Below are positions 19,540 to 28,660 of a stretch of 46,971 nt of DNA, piece after piece. The position numbers were made by a program, and so were the translations under genes. This DNA comes from Thermofilaceae archaeon (lineage in GTDB: Archaea > Thermoproteota > Thermoprotei > Thermofilales > Thermofilaceae): the NCBI GenBank assembly GCA_026986905.1, contig JALSNQ010000007.1, positions 1-46,971 on the forward strand, read 5' to 3'. Position 1 is the first letter of the stretch, and every line of letters begins with the position of its first letter. A model generated the notes under the pieces. That model saw only the letters and a list, made by a program, of their open reading frames with translations, searched no databases and was not told the DNA's origin.

Positions 19540-19647
19540 GCGGGGGTGCCCGAGCCTGGACTAAGGGGGCAGCCCCTCCAGGGCCCCTAGGGACTTAAGA
19601 TCCGCTGGCGAAGGCCTGCCCGGGTTCGAATCCCGGCCCCCGCACCA
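19540..19647 (+). tRNA. tRNA-Leu(TAA) with 20-nt intron in the 5' anticodon stem
   Basis: GCGGGGG/CCCCCGC; removing AGCCCCTCCAGGGCCCCTAG gives GGGGGCGGACTTAAGATCCGC; variable arm TGGCGAAGGCCTGC; encoded CCA. Confidence 0.92.
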
Positions 19648-19702
19648 CTCTTCTTGCGTAAAGAACATAAACGCGGGGCTATGTGTGAGATGGGGATAAT
19701 AC

Positions 19703-20011
19703 ATGCGGCATTCACGCGGCTATAGGAATAGGACTAGGAGTCTTATGAGAAAACACCCCAGGCGCCGTGGCTATGGCGGCTTAAGCAGGCTAATGTACGA
19801 GTACAGTATAGGGGACAAGGTCAGGATTGATATATCCCCGGAAAACCCTTCGACAGCTCCTCATAGGCGCTACCAGGGTAGGGTGGGCGTTATTTCCGAG
19901 AAACGTGGCAGGGCATTTGTGGTGACGATACGTATAGGCGACAAGGTCAAGAAAATTATAACAACGAAGGATCACATAGTGCCCTTCAACGAGAAGGCTG
20001 CTGCCGTTTAA
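19703..20011 (+). CDS. rpl21e: Ribosomal protein L21e
   Basis: 'HSRGYRNRTRSLMRKHPRRRGYGGLSRLMYEYSIGDKVRIDI'. Confidence 0.95.
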   Translation: MRHSRGYRNRTRSLMRKHPRRRGYGGLSRLMYEYSIGDKVRIDISPENPSTAPHRRYQGRVGVISEKRGRAFVVTIRIGDKVKKIITTKDHIVPFNEKAAAV

Positions 20012-21312
20012 CGGGTCTCCTCTACGTCTAAGACGTCAAGCTCTATTTCTTCAACCTCGTTTCCCAGGATCTCCGCGATGCTGGGCTTCGTCCTGCCCTC
20101 GTCTCCGTGTATGAACTCTTTCACGTAGAAGCCGCCCTGGCACTCTATTTCAAACTCCGCCTCCCTCTCACCGGTCTTTTTAGCCTTCACGCTGTAGACG
20201 ACTTTTCTACGTACCCTGTCCGCTCTTCTATGCAGCACTCTAGTAGGGGTTCTCTGCGATACCACGTAGTCCCTAAATATTTCCTCTAATTGCTTGAGCT
20301 TTTCCTCATCCAATGGCTTCTTGAACACGACGCGGAGCCTATACTTCTTACGGGCAATTTCAGCTAGCATCTTAAGCTTCTTTACAGTATCCCCCGAACA
20401 GTACGTTAAACCGTGAACCTCTATCAAACCGTTAGCCCTCTCATTGATAGTTTTCTCAAGTAGTTTCAGGTCAATGCTCCTCTTCCTAGGCTTTCTAATC
20501 TCTACTACAAAGGGGCGCCCGCGGCCAAGCATCCTAGCGTCGATGTCCTCCCTCCCCGCCGCATGGAACTTAGCATCTTCTCCTTCAGCCGCTTCTACCG
20601 CTGGACGCGTGATGAGCTCCTCTATAGATGTTTTATACTTTATCCTTCCCTCCACGTCGTCGTAGGGCCACGGGTTCTGGGGTAACCCCCTAACAAGCTT
20701 CCTGTATCTGCCGCAGATAAATAGTGGCGACGGCTCAACCTCTACCTCGCCGCTACCCAGGTCTATAATTAAGGTCATATCCGGCCTCTCGGGGGCGTAT
20801 TCCTTCCCCGTTATTTCGCCGAAAATTTTTCCGATTTCTCTACTAGCCTCATTTTTCAGGCTTTCCGCGTCTCTTAGACCATAGAGTCTCCATAGATCCT
20901 CTTCAGCCCTTCTAATCTCCTCTGGAACTCTACACCCGATTTGAAACGTCGAGAACTCGTATCCACTTGCAGCCTCAGCCGCCTTCTCCGCGTACTCCCT
21001 GTATCGGCCTGTTATACCTCTACACAGTGTACATGTACGTGGCTCAGCGTTCAATCCGAGCTTTTCAGCCAGCAGCATAGCTGGCTGAAACCCCGTCTTG
21101 GCGAGAACCAGAACCGTTGCTTCATCGCGCTCGCCGCCGCTCTTATAGCTCCTCATCAACAGGACGGTCTTCAGTGAACGGCCCCGGTCAGTGTTTGATA
21201 AACCGTATCCTCGGAGGCCGAAGAGCCTGCCAGAACACGTGTCGCACAATATGTGCCCGTCTTTCAGTATCCTAAGCAGCTTCTCGGCGTAGTCTTCCAG
21301 ATTAGACACCAT
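20008..21312 (-). CDS. pus10: tRNA pseudouridine synthase Pus10
   Basis: 'LCDTCSGRLFGLRGYGLSNTDRGRSLK', 'GREDIDARMLGRGRPFVVEI', 'GGFYVKEFIHGDEGRTKPSIAEILG'. Confidence 0.93.
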   Translation of the reverse strand: MVSNLEDYAEKLLRILKDGHILCDTCSGRLFGLRGYGLSNTDRGRSLKTVLLMRSYKSGGERDEATVLVLAKTGFQPAMLLAEKLGLNAEPRTCTLCRGITGRYREYAEKAAEAASGYEFSTFQIGCRVPEEIRRAEEDLWRLYGLRDAESLKNEASREIGKIFGEITGKEYAPERPDMTLIIDLGSGEVEVEPSPLFICGRYRKLVRGLPQNPWPYDDVEGRIKYKTSIEELITRPAVEAAEGEDAKFHAAGREDIDARMLGRGRPFVVEIRKPRKRSIDLKLLEKTINERANGLIEVHGLTYCSGDTVKKLKMLAEIARKKYRLRVVFKKPLDEEKLKQLEEIFRDYVVSQRTPTRVLHRRADRVRRKVVYSVKAKKTGEREAEFEIECQGGFYVKEFIHGDEGRTKPSIAEILGNEVEEIELDVLDVEETR

Positions 21313-21344
21313 GCCTAGAAGAGCGTAGGGATAAATAAAGACGC

Positions 21345-21959
21345 CTAGCGCCACCGCCTGCGCTGGAACCTCCTTGGCGGCCTCACGAACAAGTAGTAGT
21401 TCTGAGGCTCACTCAACTCCTCTAGTATCCTCTCCACTATAAGCTTAACAGGGTCTATGCCCACCCTCTCCTCTATATCCTTGAAGGATTCAAACCTCTT
21501 CTTCCTTCTCTCCTCAAGTATTTTCCATAACGTCCTCTTGCCTATACCCTTAAGCAGGTCAAGTTCATGGGCCTTTTTCGAGATAGGCTTCGCGTAGTTA
21601 AAGAAATCGACGAAACGCGCCTCCTGGCTTCTAACAATTTTCTCGAGAACAACTGGCAACTCCTTCTTAGCAGCGGCTGAGAGGTCGTCGTAGTGGAGGA
21701 GTCGGAGGAATGAAAACATCTCACTTTCAAGGCTTTCCTCTAGCACAAGTCTCTCCCCGGGCGCCAGAGAAAAGCCTGGGATGTTTTTTACAGGCCTTAA
21801 CTCTATTAGCTGGAATTTTTTCTCACCTATACACTGTATTAGCGGGTGCCGTATACCCCTCAAAGGATCCCCGTAGGGCAGGTAGTCGAGCACATACACA
21901 ACCTTTTCAGGAGGTGGCCGTCGCCGCCGCCTATACTCTCCCCGTTCCATTGCTGACAC
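21345..21959 (-). CDS. DUF655 family helix-hairpin-helix nucleic-acid-binding protein
   Basis: 'VYVLDYLPYGDPLRGIRHPLIQCIGEKKFQLIEL', 'HELDLLKGIGKRTLWKILEERRKKRFESFKDIEERVGI'; neighbours rpoF/L21e. Confidence 0.85.
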   Translation of the reverse strand: MSAMERGEYRRRRRPPPEKVVYVLDYLPYGDPLRGIRHPLIQCIGEKKFQLIELRPVKNIPGFSLAPGERLVLEESLESEMFSFLRLLHYDDLSAAAKKELPVVLEKIVRSQEARFVDFFNYAKPISKKAHELDLLKGIGKRTLWKILEERRKKRFESFKDIEERVGIDPVKLIVERILEELSEPQNYYLFVRPPRRFQRRRWR

Positions 21960-21989
21960 CTATAGAATTTTCTAGATAGGTAAAAGCCG

Positions 21990-22328
21990 TTACTTCTCCG
22001 ATTCTCCGTGTAGAATACCGATTATTTCTTCAAGTTCTTCACTGCTGAAAACCCTGTTGAGAGGAGAAAGTATCAACCTTACTTCCCCGGGGACACGGGG
22101 CATGATATTGACAAGCTGTACAGCGTATTCCTCCGGGAGATTAAACTTCTCCATCAGCCTCTCGACGATGCTCCTAGCCTTTTCCGCGTCGCCGACCTTG
22201 TCGAGCTTCCTGGAGTAGTCCAGTGTCAGGTTCTCGAGTGTCGACAAGTCGCGCTTTGCCTCCTCTTCTTCAAGTATTTTCTTTACCTCGCTTATTGTAA
22301 GGTTTTTCACGCTAACTATTTTTGGCAT
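21990..22328 (-). CDS. rpoF: DNA-directed RNA polymerase subunit F (Rpo4)
   Basis: 112 aa, RpoF-like, in the conserved L21e-rpoF-DUF655 neighbourhood (here rearranged). Confidence 0.85.
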   Translation of the reverse strand: MPKIVSVKNLTISEVKKILEEEEAKRDLSTLENLTLDYSRKLDKVGDAEKARSIVERLMEKFNLPEEYAVQLVNIMPRVPGEVRLILSPLNRVFSSEELEEIIGILHGESEK

Positions 22329-22417
22329 CCTATACCCCTCCCCATAATGTTAGGATAATAATATTCCTTGTTTTACCTACCTCCAAGGCAGTAAATATAT
22401 TTATCCTGTCCCATCGT

Positions 22418-22708
22418 CTACACTCTTTCAAAAAGCTCCTTCAACCGCTTTACCTCCTCTATACGGCCATCGGGCCACGCGAGGACAATTTTCTCTACGG
22501 GGAAGGTCTCGAGAACCTGGTGAGGCTGCTTCGGCCCAAAGGCCCTCGACCACGGCACAAAGCGGCCGCCGGGGTCCACCGCCCTAATAAGCTTGTATAT
22601 ATGGAGCCTGTAGGGGTAGCCCTTGAACTTTATCTCTATTTTTACATCATTAGTTTTAGCCCACTCCACAAGCCTTTCTATCTCGGAGAACGAGGGCATA
22701 CTATTTAC
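22418..22708 (-). CDS. Conserved-looking hypothetical protein
   Basis: ORF 22418..22726; MPSFSEIERLVEWAKTNDVKIEIKFKGYPYRLHIY start at internal ATG. Confidence 0.5.
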   Translation of the reverse strand, partial: VNSMPSFSEIERLVEWAKTNDVKIEIKFKGYPYRLHIYKLIRAVDPGGRFVPWSRAFGPKQPHQVLETFPVEKIVLAWPDGRIEEVKRLKELFERV

Positions 22709-22733
22709 TACTCCCTCAGCCAGCAAATATTAT

Positions 22734-23102
22734 CTACGCCACGCCGCTTTTAATTAGGATATATACTTTCTCGTCTACCTTAAACTTTGGGTAAAGCTTC
22801 TCCGATACAACCTCAAGCTTCAAGCCACCCAGCGACGCGTATATCTTGTTTTCCTCCTCTTTCTTCAAGTACACGTAGCCGCCCATGACTATATCCCATT
22901 GATCAAGTTTATCCGGCTTAGAGTTTGTAAGCTCCAGTAAGACCTTGTCCCCTTTCTTGGGGGTCCACCCAGCCGCTTCGAGGACTTTTACCGGGATCTC
23001 GACGGATACCAGGCCGCCCCTCACTTTTACCTTTATTTTATCTACTTGCGCGTAGTCGAGCCGCTCAATAGCCTCTATGGTGCCTTGCACGTTTTCATTC
23101 AC
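22734..23102 (-). CDS. rpoG: Probable RNA polymerase subunit G / Rpb8-like (Rpo8)
   Basis: 'DKIKVKVRGGLVSVEIPVKVLEAAGWTPKKGDKVLLEL...WDIVMGGYVYLKKEEENKIYASLGGLKLEVV...VDEKVYILI' parallels Rpb8 (YVMYGKVY...YVSFGGLLM). GTG start at 23102. Confidence 0.65.
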   Translation of the reverse strand: MNENVQGTIEAIERLDYAQVDKIKVKVRGGLVSVEIPVKVLEAAGWTPKKGDKVLLELTNSKPDKLDQWDIVMGGYVYLKKEEENKIYASLGGLKLEVVSEKLYPKFKVDEKVYILIKSGVA

Positions 23103-23164
23103 CGAGCGACCATATATTTGCGTTTTTACCCCTAGAAGCAGCCCTTTGAGCCAACGCCGCGCTT

Positions 23165-23385
23165 TCCGCGGAGAATATAGGGTTCGTGGGCAAGGGCAAT
23201 GATGTAGCCTAGGCGTTTTGCCCACGGGCCCGGTTTTCCCGAGCCCAGAGAGATCGCCCTTCATCCTCGCTGCTACCCGCAGGGTCGCCCCTACCCCTGC
23301 CCCGGCCAAGCCATTTAGTGGGCGATTCCTACCAGCCGCCGAGTGCGTCCTAGCCCGGAGCGGTGCAGCTACAAAACCTTTACAT
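23165..23385. ncRNA. Candidate structured non-coding RNA (strand and family unresolved)
   Basis: GC-rich intergenic block with nested complementarity: GTGGGCAA (23186-23193)/TTGCCCAC (23218-23225), GGGC..GG-TTTT-CC..GCCC (23226-23246), ATCGCCC (23253-23259)/GGGCGAT (23320-23326). Confidence 0.4.
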
Positions 23386-23414
23386 TAACCATGCCCCGCG
23401 TGGTATAGGGAATC

Positions 23415-25070
23415 ATGTGGAATGAGGTATTCGAAATAGAAGATGTGGATCTATACGGGCGCCTCGGCTGGCTGCATACGAAGAGCGGAGATGTCCGGAC
23501 ACCGGCGTTAACCCCAGTCATAAACCCTGTTAGAAGCGTTTTAGAGCCCAAGAAGATCGCCGAGATGGGCTTCCAGCTACTGATGACCAACTCGTATATA
23601 ATCAAGAGGAACTACGGCGACGTGGCGTTGGAGGTAGGCGTGCATGGAGTACTAGGCGTCGACACGCCGGTGATGACGGATTCCGGAGCCTATCAGCTCA
23701 TGGTGTATGGACGGGTAAAGGTCGAGCCTCGCGAAATAGTGGAGTACCAGGTGAAGCTCGGCTCAGATATAGGTGTGATCCTGGACATACCGACTCGGCT
23801 GGACACGCCTTACAGGCAGGTTAAAGCCGAGGTCGAGGAGACCCTACGTAGAGCGGAGGAAGCGGTGAAAATAGATAGGGGCGGCATGCTTCTAGTAGGC
23901 CCGGTTCAGGGGGGTCTTCATCTAAACCTTGTCGCCTATTCCGCCTCGAGGCTCTCCAAGCTACCCTTCGACGTCTATGCCGTAGGGGGCCCCACGCAGG
24001 TTATGGAGAACTACATGTTCTCGGACTTGGTAAGGCTGGTAATGACGGCTAGGCTAAACCTTCCCTGGCCCGCCCCGCTCCACCTCTTCGGGGCAGGTCA
24101 CCCGGTGATGATACCTCTAGCAGTGGCTATGGGGGTTGATACCTTCGACTCCGCCTCGTACATCCTTTACGCGAGGGATGACAGGCTACTCACGGAGAGG
24201 GGGACGCTGAGGCTCGAGGAACTAGAGGAGCTGCCCTGTACGTGCCCCGTGTGCTCCAAGTATACGCCCAAGGAGCTGCGCGAGGCCCCTAAACAGGAGA
24301 GAACCAGGCTGCTGGCGATGCACAACCTATATGTGATACTCAAGGAGGTTAGGAGGACCAGGCAGGCTGTAAAGGAGGGCAGGCTTTGGGAGCTTCTCGA
24401 AGAGAAGGCTAGGACGCACCCCTCAATGGCTGACGCCCTCAAGGTTCTTGCGAGGTACTCGAGATACTTTGAGGAAAAACACCCTGTAACCCGTTCTAGG
24501 GTGCAGGGCCTCTTCTACTACAGCGGTATAAGCCGTTACAGGCCTGAGACCATCCGCCACATAGATAGGCTTAAAGAGAGGGTTGCGAGCAGCGCGGACA
24601 TACTGATACTGTTCGAGGAGACCAGGCAGAAGCCGTTCACCAGGGCAGGCTTGATAAAAGAGGTTTTAAACGCTAGCCCAGAGCTCTGGGAGCAGGCCGA
24701 CATGGCAGTTCTCTCGCCGGCGTTCTCCATAATACCCTTGGAGCTCGACGGGGTGTATCCCTTAGGCCAGTACAATGCTCCACGAAGCCTTATGGGCGAT
24801 GTGTACCGCGAGGTGGCCGCAGACCTCTCCTGGTACGTCACAAACAAAGGCTACAGGGTTGTTATACTGGTACACTACGGCCTGCCACGTATCGTGGTGG
24901 ACACTATAGTAGAAAGGCTCAGGGAGCATGGGGTACCCCTCCTGTTATACAGGGTGGAGGATTACGAGAGCGGTCTAGAAGAGCCCCTAAAGGTGGGTGA
25001 AAAAATCCTCTCCCTTGTCTCCACCGCCCATACTATATATAATAGGGGGGAGTCTCCCTCTCCCTCATAG
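23415..25070 (+). CDS. tgtA: Archaeosine tRNA-guanine transglycosylase
   Basis: 'GRLGWLHTKSGDVRTPALTPVINP', 'VMTDSGAYQLMVYG', 'CTCPVCSKYTPKEL'. Confidence 0.96.
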   Translation: MWNEVFEIEDVDLYGRLGWLHTKSGDVRTPALTPVINPVRSVLEPKKIAEMGFQLLMTNSYIIKRNYGDVALEVGVHGVLGVDTPVMTDSGAYQLMVYGRVKVEPREIVEYQVKLGSDIGVILDIPTRLDTPYRQVKAEVEETLRRAEEAVKIDRGGMLLVGPVQGGLHLNLVAYSASRLSKLPFDVYAVGGPTQVMENYMFSDLVRLVMTARLNLPWPAPLHLFGAGHPVMIPLAVAMGVDTFDSASYILYARDDRLLTERGTLRLEELEELPCTCPVCSKYTPKELREAPKQERTRLLAMHNLYVILKEVRRTRQAVKEGRLWELLEEKARTHPSMADALKVLARYSRYFEEKHPVTRSRVQGLFYYSGISRYRPETIRHIDRLKERVASSADILILFEETRQKPFTRAGLIKEVLNASPELWEQADMAVLSPAFSIIPLELDGVYPLGQYNAPRSLMGDVYREVAADLSWYVTNKGYRVVILVHYGLPRIVVDTIVERLREHGVPLLLYRVEDYESGLEEPLKVGEKILSLVSTAHTIYNRGESPSPS

Positions 25071-25785
25071 CTTCACGGATCTTCTTTTCAAGCTCCTCAA
25101 CCTTCTGCTCCACCCTAATACCCTCCTCTACTAGCTCCTTGACGTCTATCTCCAGGCCTGTGAACTCGCCCACCGCCTCTACGGCTTTCGCGGCGGCGGT
25201 GGGGTCGGGTCTCTCCACGGCGGCGTATGGAAGAATAGCTACCGCCGGAAACTTTCTAGCCTCAAATACTGATAGCATGTAGGCGAGGGGCCCTACGATC
25301 CCTAAGCCTTCCCCGAGGAGACCATACTTGTTCACGGTATCGCTGTGGCGTGCAAGGTAGATGGATGTGGGGGCAAGCTTTAGGGGGCTTTCGTCACCCT
25401 CTTTTCTCCTGGAGTCCAGGCCTCCTATAAGTATGGCCTCCTCGAACGACTTGTGGAACTTTTCCGCCACGAATAGGGGGACTATGCTCGAGTCCCTCTC
25501 GGAGAACGGGATGTTTGTGAGGAGAAACACCGCGTCTCTGTGCCTATATATCTCGTAGGGCAGAACTATGCCGTCTTTAACGGAGACGAACGGCTGCATG
25601 TGCCTAGTCACCAGGTACCCGACCCTCTCCGCGCCAAGCTGTGTCACCATGTGCCTAACAGCTATCCATCCAACATGTCCCACGCCGTGGAACCCGGTTA
25701 TAAAGAACCTCCCCCTTATCTCCTCGTCTGCCACCAGCTCCACGTAGTGTTCCAGCCCCTTCATCATGGCAGAATACCTTGGCAT
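25033..25785 (-). CDS. PAC2 family (proteasome assembly chaperone-like) protein
   Basis: 'FFITGFHGVGHVGWIAVRHMVTQLGAERVGYL', 'LYEGLGIVGPLAYMLSVFEARKFPAVAILPY'-type pattern. Confidence 0.85.
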   Translation of the reverse strand: MPRYSAMMKGLEHYVELVADEEIRGRFFITGFHGVGHVGWIAVRHMVTQLGAERVGYLVTRHMQPFVSVKDGIVLPYEIYRHRDAVFLLTNIPFSERDSSIVPLFVAEKFHKSFEEAILIGGLDSRRKEGDESPLKLAPTSIYLARHSDTVNKYGLLGEGLGIVGPLAYMLSVFEARKFPAVAILPYAAVERPDPTAAAKAVEAVGEFTGLEIDVKELVEEGIRVEQKVEELEKKIREAMRERETPPYYI

Positions 25786-25882
25786 TACTACACCCCTCCC
25801 TTAAAACAAGTTTCTATACCACCCGCCTTGAAGACTAATGTTTATATTATAGTCTGGGCGGGAAATGCGGGGGACAGTATCC

Positions 25883-26272
25883 ATGGGCGTGTACCACGGT
25901 AATGACCTAAAGAAGATAACAGGTGGAAAAAAGGGTAGACACGTCAAGGTTAAAAGAAAAGCCCTCATGGGCAACTTCCCGACCCTCACCCTGCCTGGAG
26001 AAAAAGACGTCGTAAAAAAGATCCGCGCCAGGGGCGGGAGGTACAAACTCAAGGTGAAGCGTGCAGCCCACGCGAACGTGTACGTGCCATCGCAGGGCAA
26101 GACCATAAAGACGAGGATCCTAAGGGTTATAGATAACCCCTCGAGCCGCGACTTTGCGCGGCGCGGCGTCATTACGAGGGGCGCGATACTCCAGACGGAG
26201 CTAGGTAGGGCCCGTGTGACTTCTAGGCCGGGGCAGGACGGTGTAGTGAACGCAGTACTAATCGAAGAGTAG
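25883..26272 (+). CDS. rps8e: Ribosomal protein S8e
   Basis: 'MGVYHGNDLKKITGGKKGRHVKVKRKALMGNFPTLTLPGEKD'. Confidence 0.96.
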   Translation: MGVYHGNDLKKITGGKKGRHVKVKRKALMGNFPTLTLPGEKDVVKKIRARGGRYKLKVKRAAHANVYVPSQGKTIKTRILRVIDNPSSRDFARRGVITRGAILQTELGRARVTSRPGQDGVVNAVLIEE

Positions 26273-26363
26273 GTTTTTCCCTAATAATAACCCCTAGCAT
26301 TATTATAGGGGGCTCCTGCCTCCGCCTCCACCCCCTCCCCGGGGGCGCAGAATTTTGGCTTAG

Positions 26364-26480
26364 TGGTGGGGCCGCCGGGATTTGAACCCGGGGCTTTCCT
26401 TGCCGCTACACAGGGCTACCAGGGCCCAAGCCTGGCCTCAGGATCCGCGGCGGTGTCCTGCCAAGCTAGACCACGGCCCC
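26364..26480 (-). tRNA. tRNA-Pro(TGG), interrupted (probably two introns around the anticodon loop)
   Basis: GGGGCCG/CGGCCCC acceptor; GCCGC[..]CTTGGG[..]GCGGC anticodon region; near-identical flanking arms to the Pro gene at 8760. Confidence 0.82.
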
Positions 26481-26641
26481 TATTTCCTAGGGAGAAGGAT
26501 GGGGCTAATATATTGTTTATCACGCCCCCAATGAAAAAATTAGTATTTAATTATTACATATTAGGTCAATAATAATAAAAAATCCAGTTTCATTTTAAAA
26601 AAATAAATAAGAGCAATCCAATATAATAATGGCGAAAACTA

Positions 26642-28072
26642 ATGAAATCAAGTAATGTAGGAGTACTCAGAGTACTTCTACTATCTTCACTTATGGTCTT
26701 AATGCTAATAACGAGTATATTACTTATACCGTTTGCTCCTGCCTCCCCAGACTTGGATGATGTTGGGGTTAAGGAGCTCAAATACATCCTGTTAAAGGTG
26801 CCGGGAGAACTTTCTGACTCACAAACATTCGTAAGTGGGAGGTGTCTACAAAGATTCCAGGCATTAGGGATAAAGTCGGGTGTTTTCCAGTTCGAGCTAG
26901 ACCTTGTTCCACGGAGACCCGAGTATTATAGCTATAACGCTAGTGGGAACGGTATCGAGATTAATGCGAGCAAGGGGTTGCAGCCGATCTGGGCATGCGC
27001 CTCGGCGGACAACGTGACCGTCGATGTACGTGTGGTGAATAAAAAAGGCGGCGACATTATAGTTAATTACACGGTTCGCTTCGCAGATTTTAAAGTAGCA
27101 GCCAAGGTTCCCTTAGCTTCTAGCGCGAAGTACCTAGGGGTTCTAGAGACTCTACTAGGTGAGCCGACGCTAAAGCGGGAGAACACATTAGTATGGGTGA
27201 AGAATGCCTTCTCCATAAGCCGGCTTATAGCTATAAAGAAGGATGGCGAGGCCGTTGACCTAGAGAACGGTGTCTGGCTCGGTGAGTGGATTTTATGGCG
27301 CGAGCCGTGGAGGAGCTCTAAGCCGCGTCTAGTATTGGCGGGTATCAATTACGGTTTTCCATACTACTATAAAGGAGGTTCCGGTTTTACAGCGTTTCTA
27401 GCCTACATACCAGGGGAGTCGGTCAGCGGTATTTACCGTGTAGAGGTCAATGGTAGAGAATTTGAAATTGACGGGCAGAGCACTGTTGTAGGGTTTACAG
27501 TACCCTTGCCGTTTGTAGGTGCGGAGGTTCCAAAAGCTCCTTCTCCCAGCGTAGAGAAGTTGTTGGGAACATTTGGATGCAAGCTTGAGAAGGAGAATAA
27601 AGTGAAGATAATCTGTGAAAAGCTGCTCACCACGTATAATGGCGTAAAAAGCGAAAAACCGTGGAAGCTTGTTGTAAAGGAACATGCCCACGGCGATTCT
27701 GTATGGGATATAGTTGAGATAAGCTATAGGGGTATGAGACTCGCCCCTCACCCATTAGACGTGTATAGACTTGTATATTGGAAGGAGAAAGGGCTACTTC
27801 TATACATAGGCGAAGAGGCTGCGTTAGCGGGCAAAGTGGCAGGTTACGCTCCACCCCCCTTGACTGGTTATATACACGGTAATGGCTACGCGGCGGTCTT
27901 TGTGTCTCTTAATTCACCCCTTGCGCTCCGTCTTGTTGAGGCGCGGCTTTCCAGCGGTAATAATACTATCCCGGCTACTCTGGGTTATAGAGAATACTTG
28001 TTCCCCGTGGTTTTGCTCGCGCTGGCTGTCGCGTCTATAATAATAGTTGCCCGGCGGTCGGTAAAACATTAA
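26642..28072 (+). CDS. Predicted secreted/surface protein with signal peptide and C-terminal TM anchor
   Basis: N-terminal LLLSSLMVLMLITSILLIPFAPASP, C-terminal YLFPVVLLALAVASIIIVARRSVKH; no recognised domain. Confidence 0.75.
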   Translation: MKSSNVGVLRVLLLSSLMVLMLITSILLIPFAPASPDLDDVGVKELKYILLKVPGELSDSQTFVSGRCLQRFQALGIKSGVFQFELDLVPRRPEYYSYNASGNGIEINASKGLQPIWACASADNVTVDVRVVNKKGGDIIVNYTVRFADFKVAAKVPLASSAKYLGVLETLLGEPTLKRENTLVWVKNAFSISRLIAIKKDGEAVDLENGVWLGEWILWREPWRSSKPRLVLAGINYGFPYYYKGGSGFTAFLAYIPGESVSGIYRVEVNGREFEIDGQSTVVGFTVPLPFVGAEVPKAPSPSVEKLLGTFGCKLEKENKVKIICEKLLTTYNGVKSEKPWKLVVKEHAHGDSVWDIVEISYRGMRLAPHPLDVYRLVYWKEKGLLLYIGEEAALAGKVAGYAPPPLTGYIHGNGYAAVFVSLNSPLALRLVEARLSSGNNTIPATLGYREYLFPVVLLALAVASIIIVARRSVKH

Positions 28073-28169
28073 AATAAAGTTATTTTTTCTAAGATTTTTC
28101 TAAAAAGATTTGAGATAATTCTTGGTAATGTTTATTAGCACTCCCGTGTGGGAGATGTGGGTTGCTGGT

Positions 28170-28622
28170 ATGCCGACATGGCGTTACTCGGTTCAGCTGG
28201 ATCCAACCAGGACTGCTGTCGCATCCCTCAGGGACGAGGACATGTCTTATAAGGAGGTAGTAGAGCTGCTCGACGTTATAAGGGGGAAGAAGCTTAGCGA
28301 GGCTAAGAAGATACTGGAGGACATAATAGCTATGCGGAGGGCGGTGCCCTACAGGAGGCATTACGGGAAGGTAGGCCACAGGAGGGGCATGGGGCCCGGC
28401 AGGTACCCCGTAAAGGCGGCTAAGAAGGTGCTAGCGCTACTGGAGAACGTGGAGAATAATGCGGAGTTCAAAGGCCTCGACGTAGAGAATCTGTGGCTGA
28501 TCCACGCGGCCGCGCATAAAGGCATGACTATTAAGAGGTTTATGCCCAGGGCGTTTGGGAGGTCTACGCCGAAGGTTAAGCAGCTGGTCCACGTGGAGGT
28601 GGCCGTCGAGGAGAGAGAGTAG
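28170..28622 (+). CDS. rpl22: Ribosomal protein L22
   Basis: 'MPTWRYSVQLDPTRTAVASLRDEDMSYKEVVELLDVIRGKKLSEAKKIL...MTIKRFMPRAFGRSTP'. Confidence 0.95.
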   Translation: MPTWRYSVQLDPTRTAVASLRDEDMSYKEVVELLDVIRGKKLSEAKKILEDIIAMRRAVPYRRHYGKVGHRRGMGPGRYPVKAAKKVLALLENVENNAEFKGLDVENLWLIHAAAHKGMTIKRFMPRAFGRSTPKVKQLVHVEVAVEERE

Positions 28623-28660
28623 CCTATATAACTATGCCGGGATAGTGGTGGTGGGATCAT

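Noticed and set aside
23103-23309. N-terminal extension of ORF 22734..23309
   Set aside because: Overlaps the structured GC-rich region and is Cys/Arg/Pro-rich without protein character; GTG 23102 fits an Rpb8-like length.
26280-26320. Inverted repeat CCCTAATAATAACCCCTAGCATTATTATAGGGGG after rps8e
   Set aside because: Probably a simple terminator/hairpin; not counted as a separate finding.
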